This document shows, one piece after another, positions 32,616 through 41,935 of a DNA stretch of 64,000 nt. The DNA comes from Bradyrhizobium sp. Ai1a-2 (GTDB taxonomy: Bacteria; Pseudomonadota; Alphaproteobacteria; Rhizobiales; Xanthobacteraceae). Every line of letters begins with the position of its first letter. The stretch's first letter is position 1. The notes under the pieces are model-generated. The model was given only the letters and a program-made list of their open reading frames with translations. It did not search any database and was not told where the DNA came from. The stretch lies in contig NZ_AUEZ01000004.1 in NCBI RefSeq assembly GCF_000426245.1, positions 150,054-214,053 of the forward strand. The letters run 5' to 3'. The position numbers and the translations under genes were made by a program.

Positions 32616-33778
32616 CCACACCGCTTCGCATCGGTTTCATCCCGCTGGTCGACGCCGCCGCGCTGATCGTCGCCGCCGACAAGGGCTTTGCCGCCGCCGA
32701 GGGACTCGACATCACCCTGGTGCGGGAGGTGTCGTGGTCGAACGTCCGCGACAAGCTCAATATCGGCCTGTTCGATGCCGCGCATCTCTTGGCACCGGTC
32801 GCGATCGCCTCCAGCCTCGGCCTCGGCCACGTCAAGGTGCCGATCGTGGCGCCCTTCAATCTCGGCCTCAACGGCAACGCAATCACGGTCTCGCCGCCGC
32901 TGCATGCTGCGATCATGGAGGAGATCGACGGCGACCGTTTCGATCCGATGGCAACGGCGCTGGCGCTGGCGCGCGTGGTCGCGAAGCGGCGGAAGAGCGG
33001 GGCGGAGCCATTGATTTTTGGCATGACGTTTCCGTTCTCGACCCACAATTATCAATTGCGGTTCTGGATGGCGGCAGGTGGCGTCGACCCGGACGAGGAC
33101 GTGCGACTGGTGGTGCTGCCGCCGCCTTACATGGTCGACAGCCTCGCCAATGGCCATGTCGATGCGTTCTGCGTCGGCGCTCCCTGGAACTCGGTCGCGG
33201 TTGATCTTCGCATTGGCCATATCCTGCATTTCGTTTCCGATATCCTGGTCGCCGCGGTCGAGAAGGTGCTGGCGATCAGGCAGAACTGGGCGGAAAAGAA
33301 TCCGGATGTCGTCGCGGCGCTGGTGCGGGCGCATCTGCGCGCCGCCGAATTCATCGAGCGGCCGGAAAACCGCGCCGAGGCGGCTGCGCTCCTGGCACGG
33401 CCGGAGCGGATCGGCGTCGACGCCGAGGTGATCCAACGCACGCTCGATGGCCGGCTCAAGATTTCGCCCGATGGCGCCAAGCGCGAAAGCGGTCGCTACC
33501 TGTTGGTCGGGCGGCAAGGCGCGGCGCGACCCGACCCGGCGCAGGCCGCGTGGCTCTACGCGCAGATGGTGCGGTGGGGGCAGGCGGCCATGAAGCCGGA
33601 TGCGCTGAAGACGGCCATGGACGTGTTCCGGCCCGACCTCTACGACGCGGCTGTGGGGCATCAACCGGCGAACGCCGATGCGCCCCAGCCGATCGGCGCT
33701 TTCGCCGGGCCGCCCTTCGATCCCAACGACATCCGGGGGCATCTGGCGGCATTCAAGATCGGTTACTGGAAACCGTAA
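32612..33778 (+). CDS. nasS: Nitrate sensor NasS (CmpA/NrtA family, cytosolic)
   Basis: A 388-aa protein of the nitrate/bicarbonate binding family (IGFIPLVDAAALIVAADKGFAAAEGLDITLVRE; later APFNLGLNGNAITVS and FGMTFPFSTHNYQLRFWMAAGG). Unlike the transport-linked NrtA it has no signal peptide or lipobox, which fits the cytosolic sensor that sequesters NasT until nitrate or nitrite binds. Start overlap with nasT implies coupled translation. The nitrite reductase genes follow on the same strand after a regulatory gap. Confidence 0.92.
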   Translation: MTTPLRIGFIPLVDAAALIVAADKGFAAAEGLDITLVREVSWSNVRDKLNIGLFDAAHLLAPVAIASSLGLGHVKVPIVAPFNLGLNGNAITVSPPLHAAIMEEIDGDRFDPMATALALARVVAKRRKSGAEPLIFGMTFPFSTHNYQLRFWMAAGGVDPDEDVRLVVLPPPYMVDSLANGHVDAFCVGAPWNSVAVDLRIGHILHFVSDILVAAVEKVLAIRQNWAEKNPDVVAALVRAHLRAAEFIERPENRAEAAALLARPERIGVDAEVIQRTLDGRLKISPDGAKRESGRYLLVGRQGAARPDPAQAAWLYAQMVRWGQAAMKPDALKTAMDVFRPDLYDAAVGHQPANADAPQPIGAFAGPPFDPNDIRGHLAAFKIGYWKP

Positions 33779-34130
33779 CGCCTGTGCTGCGATCGTAGGC
33801 AGCCCCCACGGCTCGGCTAAATTTTGAGCGGGCTGCTCGAAATTCGTTATGAGGCTGGCCGCCGGGTTTGCGGGCTGCTCGCCTAATATACTGAAACAGC
33901 GCAATATTTTCTGCGGCATCGTCTGGCACGCAACTTGAATGTTGCAGTGCGGCCAGCCTGTCGCAGATGCCTGCTGGCTCACGTCCAAGATGGATTTCCG
34001 CAGCAACGAAGCTGATCGGACCGTTTCCAGGAATCAAGCAAGGCAGTCCCAGGCCAAGCCGAATTCCGAACGGTCGCTTTCCACGTCGTTGACGCCACTC
34101 GCGGTGGCCGCAGGAGCTTCGTCGCAGACC
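33779..34130 (+). promoter_or_regulatory. Control region and leader of the nitrite reductase operon, with sigma-54-like element
   Basis: At 33924-33939 the sequence CTGGCACGCAACTTGAA matches the sigma-54 -24/-12 pattern (TGGCACG-N4-TTGC) except that the final C is A. That suits NtrC-controlled nitrogen assimilation. A transcript starting near 33950 would have a leader of about 180 bases before the ATG at 34131, with GCCAGC/GCTGGC (33952-33957 and 33973-33978) and a GCCAC/GTGGC stem near 34095. I could not identify the paired six-base loops expected for a NasT target. Confidence 0.45.
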
Positions 34131-35915
34131 ATGAAAATCGAGCCGCTCTCAGTCGACTTCTCCGACGAGCAGAAACGCTACCTCGAAGGCTTTACCACCG
34201 GCCTGCAGATCAGCCGGGTCGGCCGCGGGCTTGGCGGGGGCGCCGCCAAAGCCAGTGCCGAGCCGACCGGCCCCGACGCCGTACATATCAAGGCGCAGGA
34301 CAAGGTCATCGCCTCAGGAAAGAAGCTCGTCGATCAGGAAAAATTCAAACGGGACGAGCATCCCTTCGATGCCTATCCGCGCCTGAAGCAACAGGCGCTC
34401 GACAACGCGCCGCCATCGCCTGCCGATAATTTCCGCTGGCGCTATTTCGGCCTGTTCTACGTCGCACCGGCGCAGGATTCCTACATGAGCCGCCTGCGCA
34501 TTCCAAACGGCATCCTGAAGCACTGGCAGTTTGCGGGGCTCGCCGATCTCGCCGAAGAACTCTGCGGCCCGTACTCCCACGTCACCACGCGCGCGAACTT
34601 GCAGGTGCGCGAAATCCCGCCGAAGAACGCCGTGAAACTGATCGAGGGCATCCAGGATCTCGGCCTGTGCTCGCGCGGCTCCGGCGCCGACAACATCCGC
34701 AACGTTACGGGCACGCCGACCGCGGGCATCGATCCGCAAGAGCTGTTGGACACGCGCGCTTACGCCCGCGAGTGGCACTACCACATCCTCAATGACCGCT
34801 CGCTCTACGGTCTGCCGCGCAAATTCAACGTCGCCTTCGATGGCGGCGGCCGGATCGCGGTGCTGGAAGAGACCAATGATATTGCGTTCACAGCGGTGGA
34901 TGTGAAGGACGGGTTTGGCGTCGAGCCCGGCGTGTGGTTCCGACTCGGCCTCGGCGGCATCACCGGACACAAGGATTTTGCAAAGTACTCCGACATCATC
35001 GTCAAGCCGGAGGAGGCGACGAAGGTGGCGGACGCCATCGTCCGCGTCTTCATCGATCTCGGCGACCGCACCAACCGCAACAAGGCGCGGCTGAAATATG
35101 TCCTGGACGGGATCGGTCACGACCAATTCCTGAAACTGGTCGAGGAGCGGCTGAAGCAACCCTTCACCCGCGTGCCGACTGAGGCGCTGGCGCCGCGGCC
35201 TTTGACGGACCGCATGGCGCATATCGGTGTGCACAAGCAGAAGCAGGAGGGATTGAACTGGATCGGCGTGTCGCTGCCGCTCGGCAAGGTCACCTGCGAG
35301 CAGATGCGTGGATTGGCCAAGATCGCTCGCGATCTCGGCGACGGCGAGATCCGCCTCACGGTCTGGCAGAACCTGTTGATCCCAGGCGTGCGCAACGAGA
35401 ATGTCGAACTCGCGATCGCGGCGATCAAGACGATCGGGCTCGCGGTCGAGGCCTCGCACATCCGCGCCGGGCTGATTGCCTGCACCGGCAATGCCGGCTG
35501 CCGCTTTGCCGCCTCGAATACCAAGCGCCACGCCGCCGAGATCGGCGACTGGTGCGAGCCACGCGTTGCCATGGACAAGCCGGTCAACATCCATGTCACC
35601 GGCTGCCATCATTCCTGCGCGCAGCACTACATCAGCGACATCGGCCTGATCGCGGCGAAGGTGGACGCCGGCGAGGACGTCGATCCGGTCGAGGGCTATC
35701 ATCTCTTCACCGGCGGCGGCTTCGGGCCCGATGCCGATGTCGGGCACGAGGTCTATCACGACCTCAAGGCGGAGGACGCGCCGAAGACAGTCGAGAAGCT
35801 GCTGAAAGCCTATCTCACGCATCGTTCATCTCCCGATGAACCCTTCCTGTCCTTCGCGCGCCGCCATGATGGCGAGACGCTGCGCAAGCTCGCTGACGCC
35901 GAGGCATCCGCATGA
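34131..35915 (+). CDS. nirA: NirA-type siroheme / [4Fe-4S] nitrite (or sulfite) reductase
   Basis: A 594-aa hemoprotein catalysing six-electron reduction, most likely nitrite to ammonium given the nasTS context. The siroheme/[4Fe-4S] ligands are C451, C457 (CTGNAGC), C492 and C496 (TGCHHSCAQH). The two nitrite/sulfite reductase half-domains are recognisable (THVTTRANLQVRE-type segment around residue 148 and DLGDGEIRLTVWQNLLIPG). The start could lie earlier at the ATG at 33990, which would add a Ser-rich, poorly conserved-looking 47 residues; the ATG at 34131 fits the domain boundary. It overlaps the flavoprotein gene by 4 bases. Confidence 0.88.
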   Translation: MKIEPLSVDFSDEQKRYLEGFTTGLQISRVGRGLGGGAAKASAEPTGPDAVHIKAQDKVIASGKKLVDQEKFKRDEHPFDAYPRLKQQALDNAPPSPADNFRWRYFGLFYVAPAQDSYMSRLRIPNGILKHWQFAGLADLAEELCGPYSHVTTRANLQVREIPPKNAVKLIEGIQDLGLCSRGSGADNIRNVTGTPTAGIDPQELLDTRAYAREWHYHILNDRSLYGLPRKFNVAFDGGGRIAVLEETNDIAFTAVDVKDGFGVEPGVWFRLGLGGITGHKDFAKYSDIIVKPEEATKVADAIVRVFIDLGDRTNRNKARLKYVLDGIGHDQFLKLVEERLKQPFTRVPTEALAPRPLTDRMAHIGVHKQKQEGLNWIGVSLPLGKVTCEQMRGLAKIARDLGDGEIRLTVWQNLLIPGVRNENVELAIAAIKTIGLAVEASHIRAGLIACTGNAGCRFAASNTKRHAAEIGDWCEPRVAMDKPVNIHVTGCHHSCAQHYISDIGLIAAKVDAGEDVDPVEGYHLFTGGGFGPDADVGHEVYHDLKAEDAPKTVEKLLKAYLTHRSSPDEPFLSFARRHDGETLRKLADAEASA

Positions 35916-37516
35916 ACCAGATCACGCCGCCACCGAAACTCGACATCATCCCCGCCAGCGCGCCGTTCTCCGAAGCGCAGCGTTCCTGGCTCAACGGCTT
36001 CTTTGCGGGACTGCTATCGCCCGATGTCGCGACGCCATTGTCGGCAGAGCAGGGGGCCGCCGTCATGCAAGGCGCGGCCGGCGACGGCGATGACGGCGAG
36101 GTGCCCTGGCATGACCAGACCATGCCCATTTCCGAGCGCATGAAGCTCGCTGAGGGGCGGCCGCTGCGAAGGCGTATGATGGCAGCGATGGCGCAGCAGG
36201 ATTGCGGGCAGTGCGGCTATAACTGTCATGACTACTCCGAGGCCATCGCCGGCAAGAGCGAAGCACGGCTCAACCTTTGCGTCCCCGGCGGCAAGGAAAC
36301 CGCGAGGATGCTGAAGTCGCTGTACGAGGAACTGGACAAGGCGCCGTCAGCACCACCAGCCGCTGCCGCGCCCGTGACGGCGAACGTGACGCCTGCCGGC
36401 GAGCCCGGACGCTCGCGCGACAATCCGGTGCCTGCGAAGTTCGTCTCGCGGCGTCTCCTGAACAAGGCCGGCTCCGAGAAGGAGACCTGGCATATCGAGT
36501 TCGATCTCTCCACCTGCGGGCTCGACTATGTCGTCGGCGATTCCTTCGGCATTTTCGCCAAGAATGATCTCGGTCTGGTCGACCAGGTCATCGCACTGCT
36601 CGGCGCCTCGCACATGACCGAGGTCCGCGGCAAGACGCTGCGCGACGTTCTGCTCAATGACGTCTCGCTGTCGCCGGCGCCGGACTCCCTGTTCGAGTTG
36701 ATCACCTATCTGACCGGCAGCGCACAGCGCGAGAAGGCGCGGGCGCTGGCGCAAGGCGAGGATCCGGACGGCGATGCCGCGACGCTCGACGTGATGGCGG
36801 TGCTGCAGAAATTCCCGAAGGTGCGGCCGCATCCGGAAGCTTTCGTCGAGGCGCTGGAGCCACTGCAGCCTCGGCTCTATTCGATCTCCTCGTCGCACAA
36901 CGCTACGCCCGGGAAATTGTCGCTGACGGTCGACTGCGTGCGCTACGTCATCAACAAGCGCAAGCGGCTCGGGCTCGCCTCGACGTTCCTGGCCGAGCGC
37001 ATCAGTCCCGGCGACGAACTTGAGGTCTATGTGCAGAAAGCGCATGGCTTCGCACTGCCGCAGGATCCGAAGACGCCGATCATCATGATCGGGCCGGGCA
37101 CCGGCATCGCGCCGTTCCGCGCCTTCCTGCTCGACCGCCGCGCCACCGGCGCGCAGGGCAAGAACTGGCTGTTCTTCGGCCATCAACGCAGCGACTGCGA
37201 TTTCTTCTACGCCGATGAGCTCAACGCGATGAAGACGGCCGGCCTGCTCACGCGGCTGTCGCTCGCCTGGTCGCGCGACGGCGAGAAGAAGTTCTATGTG
37301 CAGGACCGCATGCGCGAGGTCGGCCGTGAGCTGTGGACCTGGCTTGCTGAAGGCGCGCATGTCTATGTCTGCGGCGACGCCAAACGCATGGCCAAGGATG
37401 TCGAACGCGCGCTGGTCGATATCGTCGCCCAGTTCGGCGCCCGCTCGGTGGACGAAGCAATTGCCTTCGTCGCCGACCTCAAGAAGAAGGGCAGGTTCCA
37501 GCTCGACGTCTATTGA
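35912..37516 (+). CDS. CysJ-like FAD/NADPH reductase with N-terminal four-Cys Fe-S segment, no flavodoxin domain
   Basis: A 534-aa protein. The first 60 residues resemble the N-terminus of the adjacent NirA (FSEAQRSWLNGFFAGLL). Then comes a cysteine cluster C98-x2-C101-x3-C105-x17-C123 (CGQCGYNC, LCVPGG) suited to a [4Fe-4S] centre. From about residue 165 the protein is a ferredoxin-reductase module as in CysJ: FAD-binding RLYSISSS, NADPH-binding GPGTGIAPFRAFL, and a C-terminal Tyr. The FMN-binding flavodoxin domain of true CysJ is absent. It most likely passes NADPH electrons to NirA, through FAD and an Fe-S cluster instead of FMN. Confidence 0.85.
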   Translation: MNQITPPPKLDIIPASAPFSEAQRSWLNGFFAGLLSPDVATPLSAEQGAAVMQGAAGDGDDGEVPWHDQTMPISERMKLAEGRPLRRRMMAAMAQQDCGQCGYNCHDYSEAIAGKSEARLNLCVPGGKETARMLKSLYEELDKAPSAPPAAAAPVTANVTPAGEPGRSRDNPVPAKFVSRRLLNKAGSEKETWHIEFDLSTCGLDYVVGDSFGIFAKNDLGLVDQVIALLGASHMTEVRGKTLRDVLLNDVSLSPAPDSLFELITYLTGSAQREKARALAQGEDPDGDAATLDVMAVLQKFPKVRPHPEAFVEALEPLQPRLYSISSSHNATPGKLSLTVDCVRYVINKRKRLGLASTFLAERISPGDELEVYVQKAHGFALPQDPKTPIIMIGPGTGIAPFRAFLLDRRATGAQGKNWLFFGHQRSDCDFFYADELNAMKTAGLLTRLSLAWSRDGEKKFYVQDRMREVGRELWTWLAEGAHVYVCGDAKRMAKDVERALVDIVAQFGARSVDEAIAFVADLKKKGRFQLDVY

Positions 37517-37691
37517 TCACGAAATCCAGCGCAAATTCGAACGAATAATATTCTTTACGTGAAGCGGGCCGGAGAAGTTTTCTCCTCGAAGGAACCGGCC
37601 GGGAGCGCCGGCATCACTATTTTGCGCGTCGTCTTGCGTCAGAGCGCAAACGATATTCCATATGCGACGGATGTTGCACTGGAGATCGACG

Positions 37692-37844
37692 ATGCGCGAA
37701 CTTTCGGCGGAAGCCCGCCTGCATCTTTATGCGCGCAGCCTGTCGCGGAAATCGGGGACGGGATTCCACACGATTGCGCTCTATAGCGCGTTCGCCGTCA
37801 TCGCGGCGATCGTGTTCGGCACGTTGTCCGTCCATCCATTTTGA
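37692..37844 (+). CDS. Small single-pass membrane protein (50 aa)
   Basis: A 50-residue product with a basic, amphipathic N-terminus (MRELSAEARLHLYARSLSRK) and one clear transmembrane helix (IALYSAFAVIAAIVFGTL) ending close to the C-terminus. GGAG lies 7 bases before the ATG at 37692, which supports translation. It is probably downstream of the flavoprotein gene as a separate unit. Function is unknown. Such one-helix proteins are frequent in Bradyrhizobium genomes. Confidence 0.65.
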   Translation: MRELSAEARLHLYARSLSRKSGTGFHTIALYSAFAVIAAIVFGTLSVHPF

Positions 37845-37849
37845 TTTGG

Positions 37850-37880
37850 TAGGTGGGCAAGGCGAAGCGTGCCCACCACG
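37850..37880. repeat. Short stem-loop of the intergenic repeat class
   Basis: GGTGGGCA (37852-37859) pairs with TGCCCACC (37870-37877) around AGGCGAAGCG. The loop carries the same GCGAAGCG core as the arms of the larger palindromes, so this looks like a one-hairpin member. It lies between the small membrane protein and the end of convergent pxpA. Confidence 0.7.
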
Positions 37881-37895
37881 ACGTCGAGCGGATTG

Positions 37896-38669
37896 TCAAT
37901 GCGCTGTCTTGAACGGCGCGACCGCGATCCCGGCATCCTTCAAGGCCTGCCGCACGCCGCGCGCGATTTCCACCGCGCCGGGCGTGTCGCCGTGGATGCA
38001 GACCGTATCGGTGCGCATCTTGATCACCTTGCCTGATACCGAGACCACCGCGCCGTCCTGCACCATCCGCACCACGCGGTCGGCGATCGTTTTCGGATCG
38101 TGCAGCACGGCGCCCGGCTTCTTGCGCGAAACCAGATTGCCGTCGTCCTCATAGGCGCGGTCGGCGAACACTTCGTGCGCCAGGCGAAGGTTGGCTTCCT
38201 CGCCGGCGCGTACCAGTTTCGAGTTGGCGAGCACGACGAAGATCAGGCTCGGATCGACCGCCTTGATCGCGCTCGCGATCGCTTTCGCCGTCATCTCGTC
38301 CTCGCAGGCGACGTTGGAGAGCGCGCCGTGCGCCTTCACATGAGTCACCTTGTGGCCGGCCGCAGTCGCGATCGCCTGCAGCGCGCCAATCTGGTAGGCG
38401 ACGAGGTTCTCGATCTCGGATGATTTCAGGCCAGGAACCGGGCGGCGGCCGAAGCCGTGCAGGTCGCGGTAGCCGGGATGTGCACCGATGCTCACCCCGC
38501 GCGCCTTTGCCAGATCCACGGTGTGGCGCATGATGTCGGCGTCGCCGGCATGGTAGCCGCAGGCGATGTTGACGGAGGTCGCAAGCTCGATCATCGCGGC
38601 GTCATTGCCCATCTCCCATGGGCCGAAGCTTTCGCCGAGATCGCAATTGAGGTCGATGGTAGCAGTCAT
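37896..38669 (-). CDS. pxpA: 5-oxoprolinase subunit PxpA (LamB/YcsF family)
   Basis: Subunit of the prokaryotic ATP-dependent 5-oxoprolinase that opens pyroglutamate to glutamate. The LamB/YcsF signature is clear: [19 protein letters not shown] at the start, then [27 protein letters not shown] and VKAHGALSN. At 257 aa it is normal length. The ATG at 38669 was chosen because the sequence before it is not conserved in style. It is third in the run pxpB-pxpC-pxpA, 34 bases behind pxpC. Confidence 0.95.
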   Translation of the reverse strand: MTATIDLNCDLGESFGPWEMGNDAAMIELATSVNIACGYHAGDADIMRHTVDLAKARGVSIGAHPGYRDLHGFGRRPVPGLKSSEIENLVAYQIGALQAIATAAGHKVTHVKAHGALSNVACEDEMTAKAIASAIKAVDPSLIFVVLANSKLVRAGEEANLRLAHEVFADRAYEDDGNLVSRKKPGAVLHDPKTIADRVVRMVQDGAVVSVSGKVIKMRTDTVCIHGDTPGAVEIARGVRQALKDAGIAVAPFKTAH

Positions 38670-38703
38670 GGTGCTTGTCCCGCTTTGAGTGGGTGGCTTT
38701 TGG

Positions 38704-39747
38704 CTAGCTAGTCGCAGATTCCGCCACCTGCCATGTCGCGGCGTCGACGGCATTGACGGCATGCCCTGCGACATTGGCCGCACTGAGCGCTTCGAGGTTC
38801 AGATCAAGGCTTTCGAGCATGCGCAGCCGGTCGGGCAGGGTACGGAGCAGTTCGGTGAATTTTCGGGCCTCCGCTTGCGCCTCGGCCATCGTGACCGCCT
38901 TGAACTGGAACGAGTGTCCGGCGGAAACCTGGGCAAAGCGGCCGAAATCCGCAGAGATCACGGTGGCGATCTTGGGATAGCCGCCGCTGGTGCCGCGGTC
39001 CGGCATCAGCACGATCGGCTGGCCGTTTCCTGGCACCTGGATGCTGCCGTTCACGGTGCCGTCGGAGACGATGTTGTGGCCGTGCAGATGCTTGATCACC
39101 GGGCCCTCGAGCCGGTAGCCCATGCGGTCGCTGGTCGCGGAAATCTTCCATTCGCTGTCGAGGAACAGTTTCTTGCTGTCCTCGGAGAATTCGTCGTCCT
39201 GCGGACCGAACAGGATGCGGATCGGCGCGTCCGGCCGTTCGGGCAATTCGATCCGCCGCTCGGCCGCGCCGCTGGCAGGATGCACCTGCAGTTCGTCGCC
39301 GTTCTGGAGCGGGCGCGGATAGGGGCTGCCGAGGCCTGCGCGCGCGTTCACGGCGAGGCTGCCGAACATCGGTTCGCCCGCAATCCCGCCCTCGATCGCG
39401 AGGTAGCTGAACGAGCCGCCCTTGGCAAAACCGAGCGTCAGCGTCTCGCCGTCGGCCAGCGTCGCCGAGGTGTCGAGCGCCATGGTTCGTCCCGCGATGT
39501 CAGCGCTGCGCGAGGCGCCCGAGAGCGCAATGCGGACCGCGCTGCAGCGCGCGGTGAAGCTCGCGCCGAACGGACCGATCTCCACTGCAGCAGCGAACGG
39601 CTCATTGCCGACCAGCGTATTCGCGGCCGCCAGAGCGAGGCGATCCATCGCACCGCTCGGCGTCAGCCCATAGCGCTGCGAGCCGGGACGGCCGCCATCC
39701 TGCACGGAACTCGCGGGACCGATCGAGGAGACGATGAGCTTGCTCAT
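38704..39747 (-). CDS. pxpC: 5-oxoprolinase subunit PxpC (biotin-dependent carboxyltransferase-like)
   Basis: A 347-aa member of the AHS2/KipA family. It begins [28 protein letters not shown], the standard N-terminus with the VQDxGR motif, and has [11 protein letters not shown] and a Gly-rich [15 protein letters not shown] segment later. With PxpB it forms the catalytic partner of PxpA; older annotations call it urea amidolyase-related. It overlaps pxpB by 4 bases, so the subunits are probably made in equal amounts. Confidence 0.94.
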   Translation of the reverse strand: MSKLIVSSIGPASSVQDGGRPGSQRYGLTPSGAMDRLALAAANTLVGNEPFAAAVEIGPFGASFTARCSAVRIALSGASRSADIAGRTMALDTSATLADGETLTLGFAKGGSFSYLAIEGGIAGEPMFGSLAVNARAGLGSPYPRPLQNGDELQVHPASGAAERRIELPERPDAPIRILFGPQDDEFSEDSKKLFLDSEWKISATSDRMGYRLEGPVIKHLHGHNIVSDGTVNGSIQVPGNGQPIVLMPDRGTSGGYPKIATVISADFGRFAQVSAGHSFQFKAVTMAEAQAEARKFTELLRTLPDRLRMLESLDLNLEALSAANVAGHAVNAVDAATWQVAESATS

Positions 39748-40490
39748 GCGGCGACCAGTTCGGCGACGAACTCGCCAGCTTCTGCGGCACGGTCCTGTTC
39801 GGCGAAAGTCTTGGCGTCGACCGGCGTGAAGCTGACGGTGTCGCCCGGCTCGAGCAGGAAGATCGGATCGCGGTGAAGCTGATAGGTGCGGACCGCGGTG
39901 CGGCCGAGCAGGTGCCAGCCACTGGGTCCGGCGATGCACTGGATCCCAGTTTGCACGCCCCCGATCGAAATCGTGCCGGCCGGCGTCAGCACGCGTGGAT
40001 TCTGGCGACGCGGCATGTGCAGGAACTTGTCCAGGCCGCTGAGATAGGACCAGCCTGGGGTGAAGCCGATCATCGCGACGCGGTAGTCGCCGGCGACGTG
40101 GCGCCTGACGATTTCGTCCGGCGTGGCGTCGAGGGCCTTGGCGACGTCATCGAGGTCGATGCCATGTTCGCCGCCATAGGCCACGGGGATACGCCAGCGC
40201 CGGGTTCTTGCGGCGGCCGGATCGGGGCGCTGCGCCAGCGTCAGCAGTTGTTCCCCGAGCGCCCCGAAGCCGATCTGCACGGGGTCATAGTGCACCAGCA
40301 GCGAGCGATAGGTTGGAACGGTCTCGGTTACGCCCGCGATCTGCGCCGCGGCGAGGTTACGGTCGAGCGCCAGCACCCGCCCGTTGGCGGCGTCATCGAT
40401 ATCGCGGCTGAATTCCACCGTGACGGCGCTGTCGCCACTCGGCAGGAGACGGGGTTGGGCTACGCTTGCGGCCATGGCATCATTGCTCAT
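39744..40490 (-). CDS. pxpB: 5-oxoprolinase subunit PxpB (KipI-like)
   Basis: A 248-aa AHS1/KipI-type protein: RLLPSGDSAVTVEFS at the N-terminus, then VPTYRSLLVHYDP, the conserved VAMIGFTPGWSYLSGLD and GTISIGGVQTGIQCIAGPSGWHLLGRT. It is the first gene of the pxpBCA run. A second in-frame ATG at 40475 is possible. The upstream gap is shared with the divergent RraA-like gene, so the two units may respond to a common signal. Confidence 0.94.
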   Translation of the reverse strand: MSNDAMAASVAQPRLLPSGDSAVTVEFSRDIDDAANGRVLALDRNLAAAQIAGVTETVPTYRSLLVHYDPVQIGFGALGEQLLTLAQRPDPAAARTRRWRIPVAYGGEHGIDLDDVAKALDATPDEIVRRHVAGDYRVAMIGFTPGWSYLSGLDKFLHMPRRQNPRVLTPAGTISIGGVQTGIQCIAGPSGWHLLGRTAVRTYQLHRDPIFLLEPGDTVSFTPVDAKTFAEQDRAAEAGEFVAELVAA

Positions 40491-40687
40491 CGAGCATCAA
40501 GCTAGCGTGTTTTGCTGCGGAGTGGAATTCGGCCTGTGAAAAATCACCAAGCAACTTCAATAAATTAAACCGCGGGCCGGCGATAAGCTAGCGTAATCGG
40601 TGATTGCATTCTCGCCCCCTTGACGCGAGTGTCGCGGCTCGCAAGATGCGGGCGCCAATTCATTCCCACCGGAGCCGATCTTTCAAG

Positions 40688-41386
40688 ATGTCCCTCACTG
40701 CAGAAGCGATCGCGACGCTGTCGCACGTGTCCACCGCTACCATCACCACGGTCCTGCTCAAGAAGGGGCTGCGTAACGTCTGGATGCGCGGCACCAAGCC
40801 GCTCAAGCCGGGCCAGAAGCGGCTGGTCGGACCCGCCTTCACGCTCCGCTTCGTGCCGGCACGCGAGGACCTGGCGACGCCCGAGTCCTGGTCGTCGCCG
40901 ATCTCGACGCGCACCGCGATCGAGGCGATGCCCGAAGGCTGCATCACCGTGGTCGATGCCATGGGCGTCAGTGACGTCGGAATCTTCGGCGACATCCTCT
41001 GTGCGCGAATGGTGAAGCGCGGCGTGAGCGCGCTGATCACTGATGGCGTCGTACGCGACGTCGAGGGCGTGCTCGGAACGGGACTGCCGGTGTGGTGCAA
41101 CGGCTATGCTGCACCGCCGTCCGTCGCCGGACTGACCTTCGTCGGCTGGGGCGAGCCGATCGGTTGCGGGGGCGTGGCGGTGTTCCCGAACGACGTCGTG
41201 GTTGCCGACCAGGACGGCGCGGTGCTGATCCCACAGGCCTTCCTCGAGCAGGTGCTGGCCGAAGGGCCGGAGCAGGAACGGATGGAAGCCTGGATCGTCA
41301 ATGAAGTGAACAATGGCGCGGCACTGCCGGGCCTCTATCCGATGAATGCCGAGACCAAGGCGCGCTACGCCGCGAGCAAGAAATAA
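40688..41386 (+). CDS. RraA-like protein (HMG/CHA aldolase family)
   Basis: A 232-aa single-domain protein of the RraA / 4-hydroxy-4-methyl-2-oxoglutarate aldolase family (IFGDILCARMVKRGVSALITDGVVRD, PVWCNGYAAPP). The catalytic Arg-Asp pair of the aldolases is kept in TDGVVRD. True RraA (the RNase E inhibitor) lacks the aldolase metal site, so an aldolase or oxaloacetate decarboxylase activity is more plausible than RNase regulation. The ATG at 40688 was chosen by family alignment. A cupin gene follows after 23 bases in what looks like a two-gene operon. Confidence 0.85.
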   Translation: MSLTAEAIATLSHVSTATITTVLLKKGLRNVWMRGTKPLKPGQKRLVGPAFTLRFVPAREDLATPESWSSPISTRTAIEAMPEGCITVVDAMGVSDVGIFGDILCARMVKRGVSALITDGVVRDVEGVLGTGLPVWCNGYAAPPSVAGLTFVGWGEPIGCGGVAVFPNDVVVADQDGAVLIPQAFLEQVLAEGPEQERMEAWIVNEVNNGAALPGLYPMNAETKARYAASKK

Positions 41387-41409
41387 CTTTAAAAGAGCGA
41401 GGTAAGCCC

Positions 41410-41814
41410 ATGGAAATCCATATCGCTGGCGCGCGGCCGACCCGCCGCGGGCCGGCCGAATATTTCACCGGCACGGTGCTGCAGGATCCCGTCATCATGG
41501 CGCCCGCGCCGGCGCGGCTGAATTCGTCGCGCGTCTCCTTCGAGCCGGGTGCACGCACTGCCTGGCACACCCATCCGCTCGGGCAGACGCTTTATGTGAT
41601 CTCCGGGGTCGGCCGGGTCCAGGCCGAGGGCGGTCCTGTCAGGGAGATCAGGCCCGGTGACGTGGTCTGGATTCCGCCGAACGAGAAGCATTGGCATGGG
41701 GCTTCGGCCACCAACGCCATGACCCACATCGCGATGCAGGAAGCGCTCGACGGCGTCTATTCGAACTGGATGGAGCACGTCACCGACGAGCAATACAACG
41801 CGAAGGTCGGCTAA
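41410..41814 (+). CDS. Single-domain cupin protein
   Basis: A 134-aa cupin with both conserved motifs: AWHTHPLGQTLYVISG (His, His and Gln in place of the usual Glu as third ligand) and PGDVVWIPPNEKHWHGA. That supports a metal-binding beta-barrel. Relatives with the HTHPLGQ motif occur beside carboxymuconolactone decarboxylases and aldolases. GAGG lies 8-11 bases upstream of the ATG. It probably acts with the RraA-like enzyme on a keto-acid. The substrate is unknown. Confidence 0.85.
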   Translation: MEIHIAGARPTRRGPAEYFTGTVLQDPVIMAPAPARLNSSRVSFEPGARTAWHTHPLGQTLYVISGVGRVQAEGGPVREIRPGDVVWIPPNEKHWHGASATNAMTHIAMQEALDGVYSNWMEHVTDEQYNAKVG

Positions 41815-41832
41815 GTCTCGCGGCACGTTTCC

Positions 41833-41919
41833 GTAGCCCGGATGGAGCGAAGCGTAATCCGGGGGCAGGTTGAGCCGCGTGCCCGATTCCCGGGTTACGC
41901 TGCGCTTCACCCGGGCTAC
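41833..41919. repeat. 31-nt inverted repeat downstream of the cupin gene
   Basis: The left arm 41833-41863 (GTAGCCCGGATGGAGCGAAG at its start) pairs with the right arm 41889-41919 (ending CACCCGGGCTAC) with only a few mismatches. The GGAGCGAAGCG core matches the other palindromes. It lies between the convergent cupin and DUF2147 genes. Confidence 0.85.
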
Positions 41920-41935
41920 GGTTCGTCACCAACGC

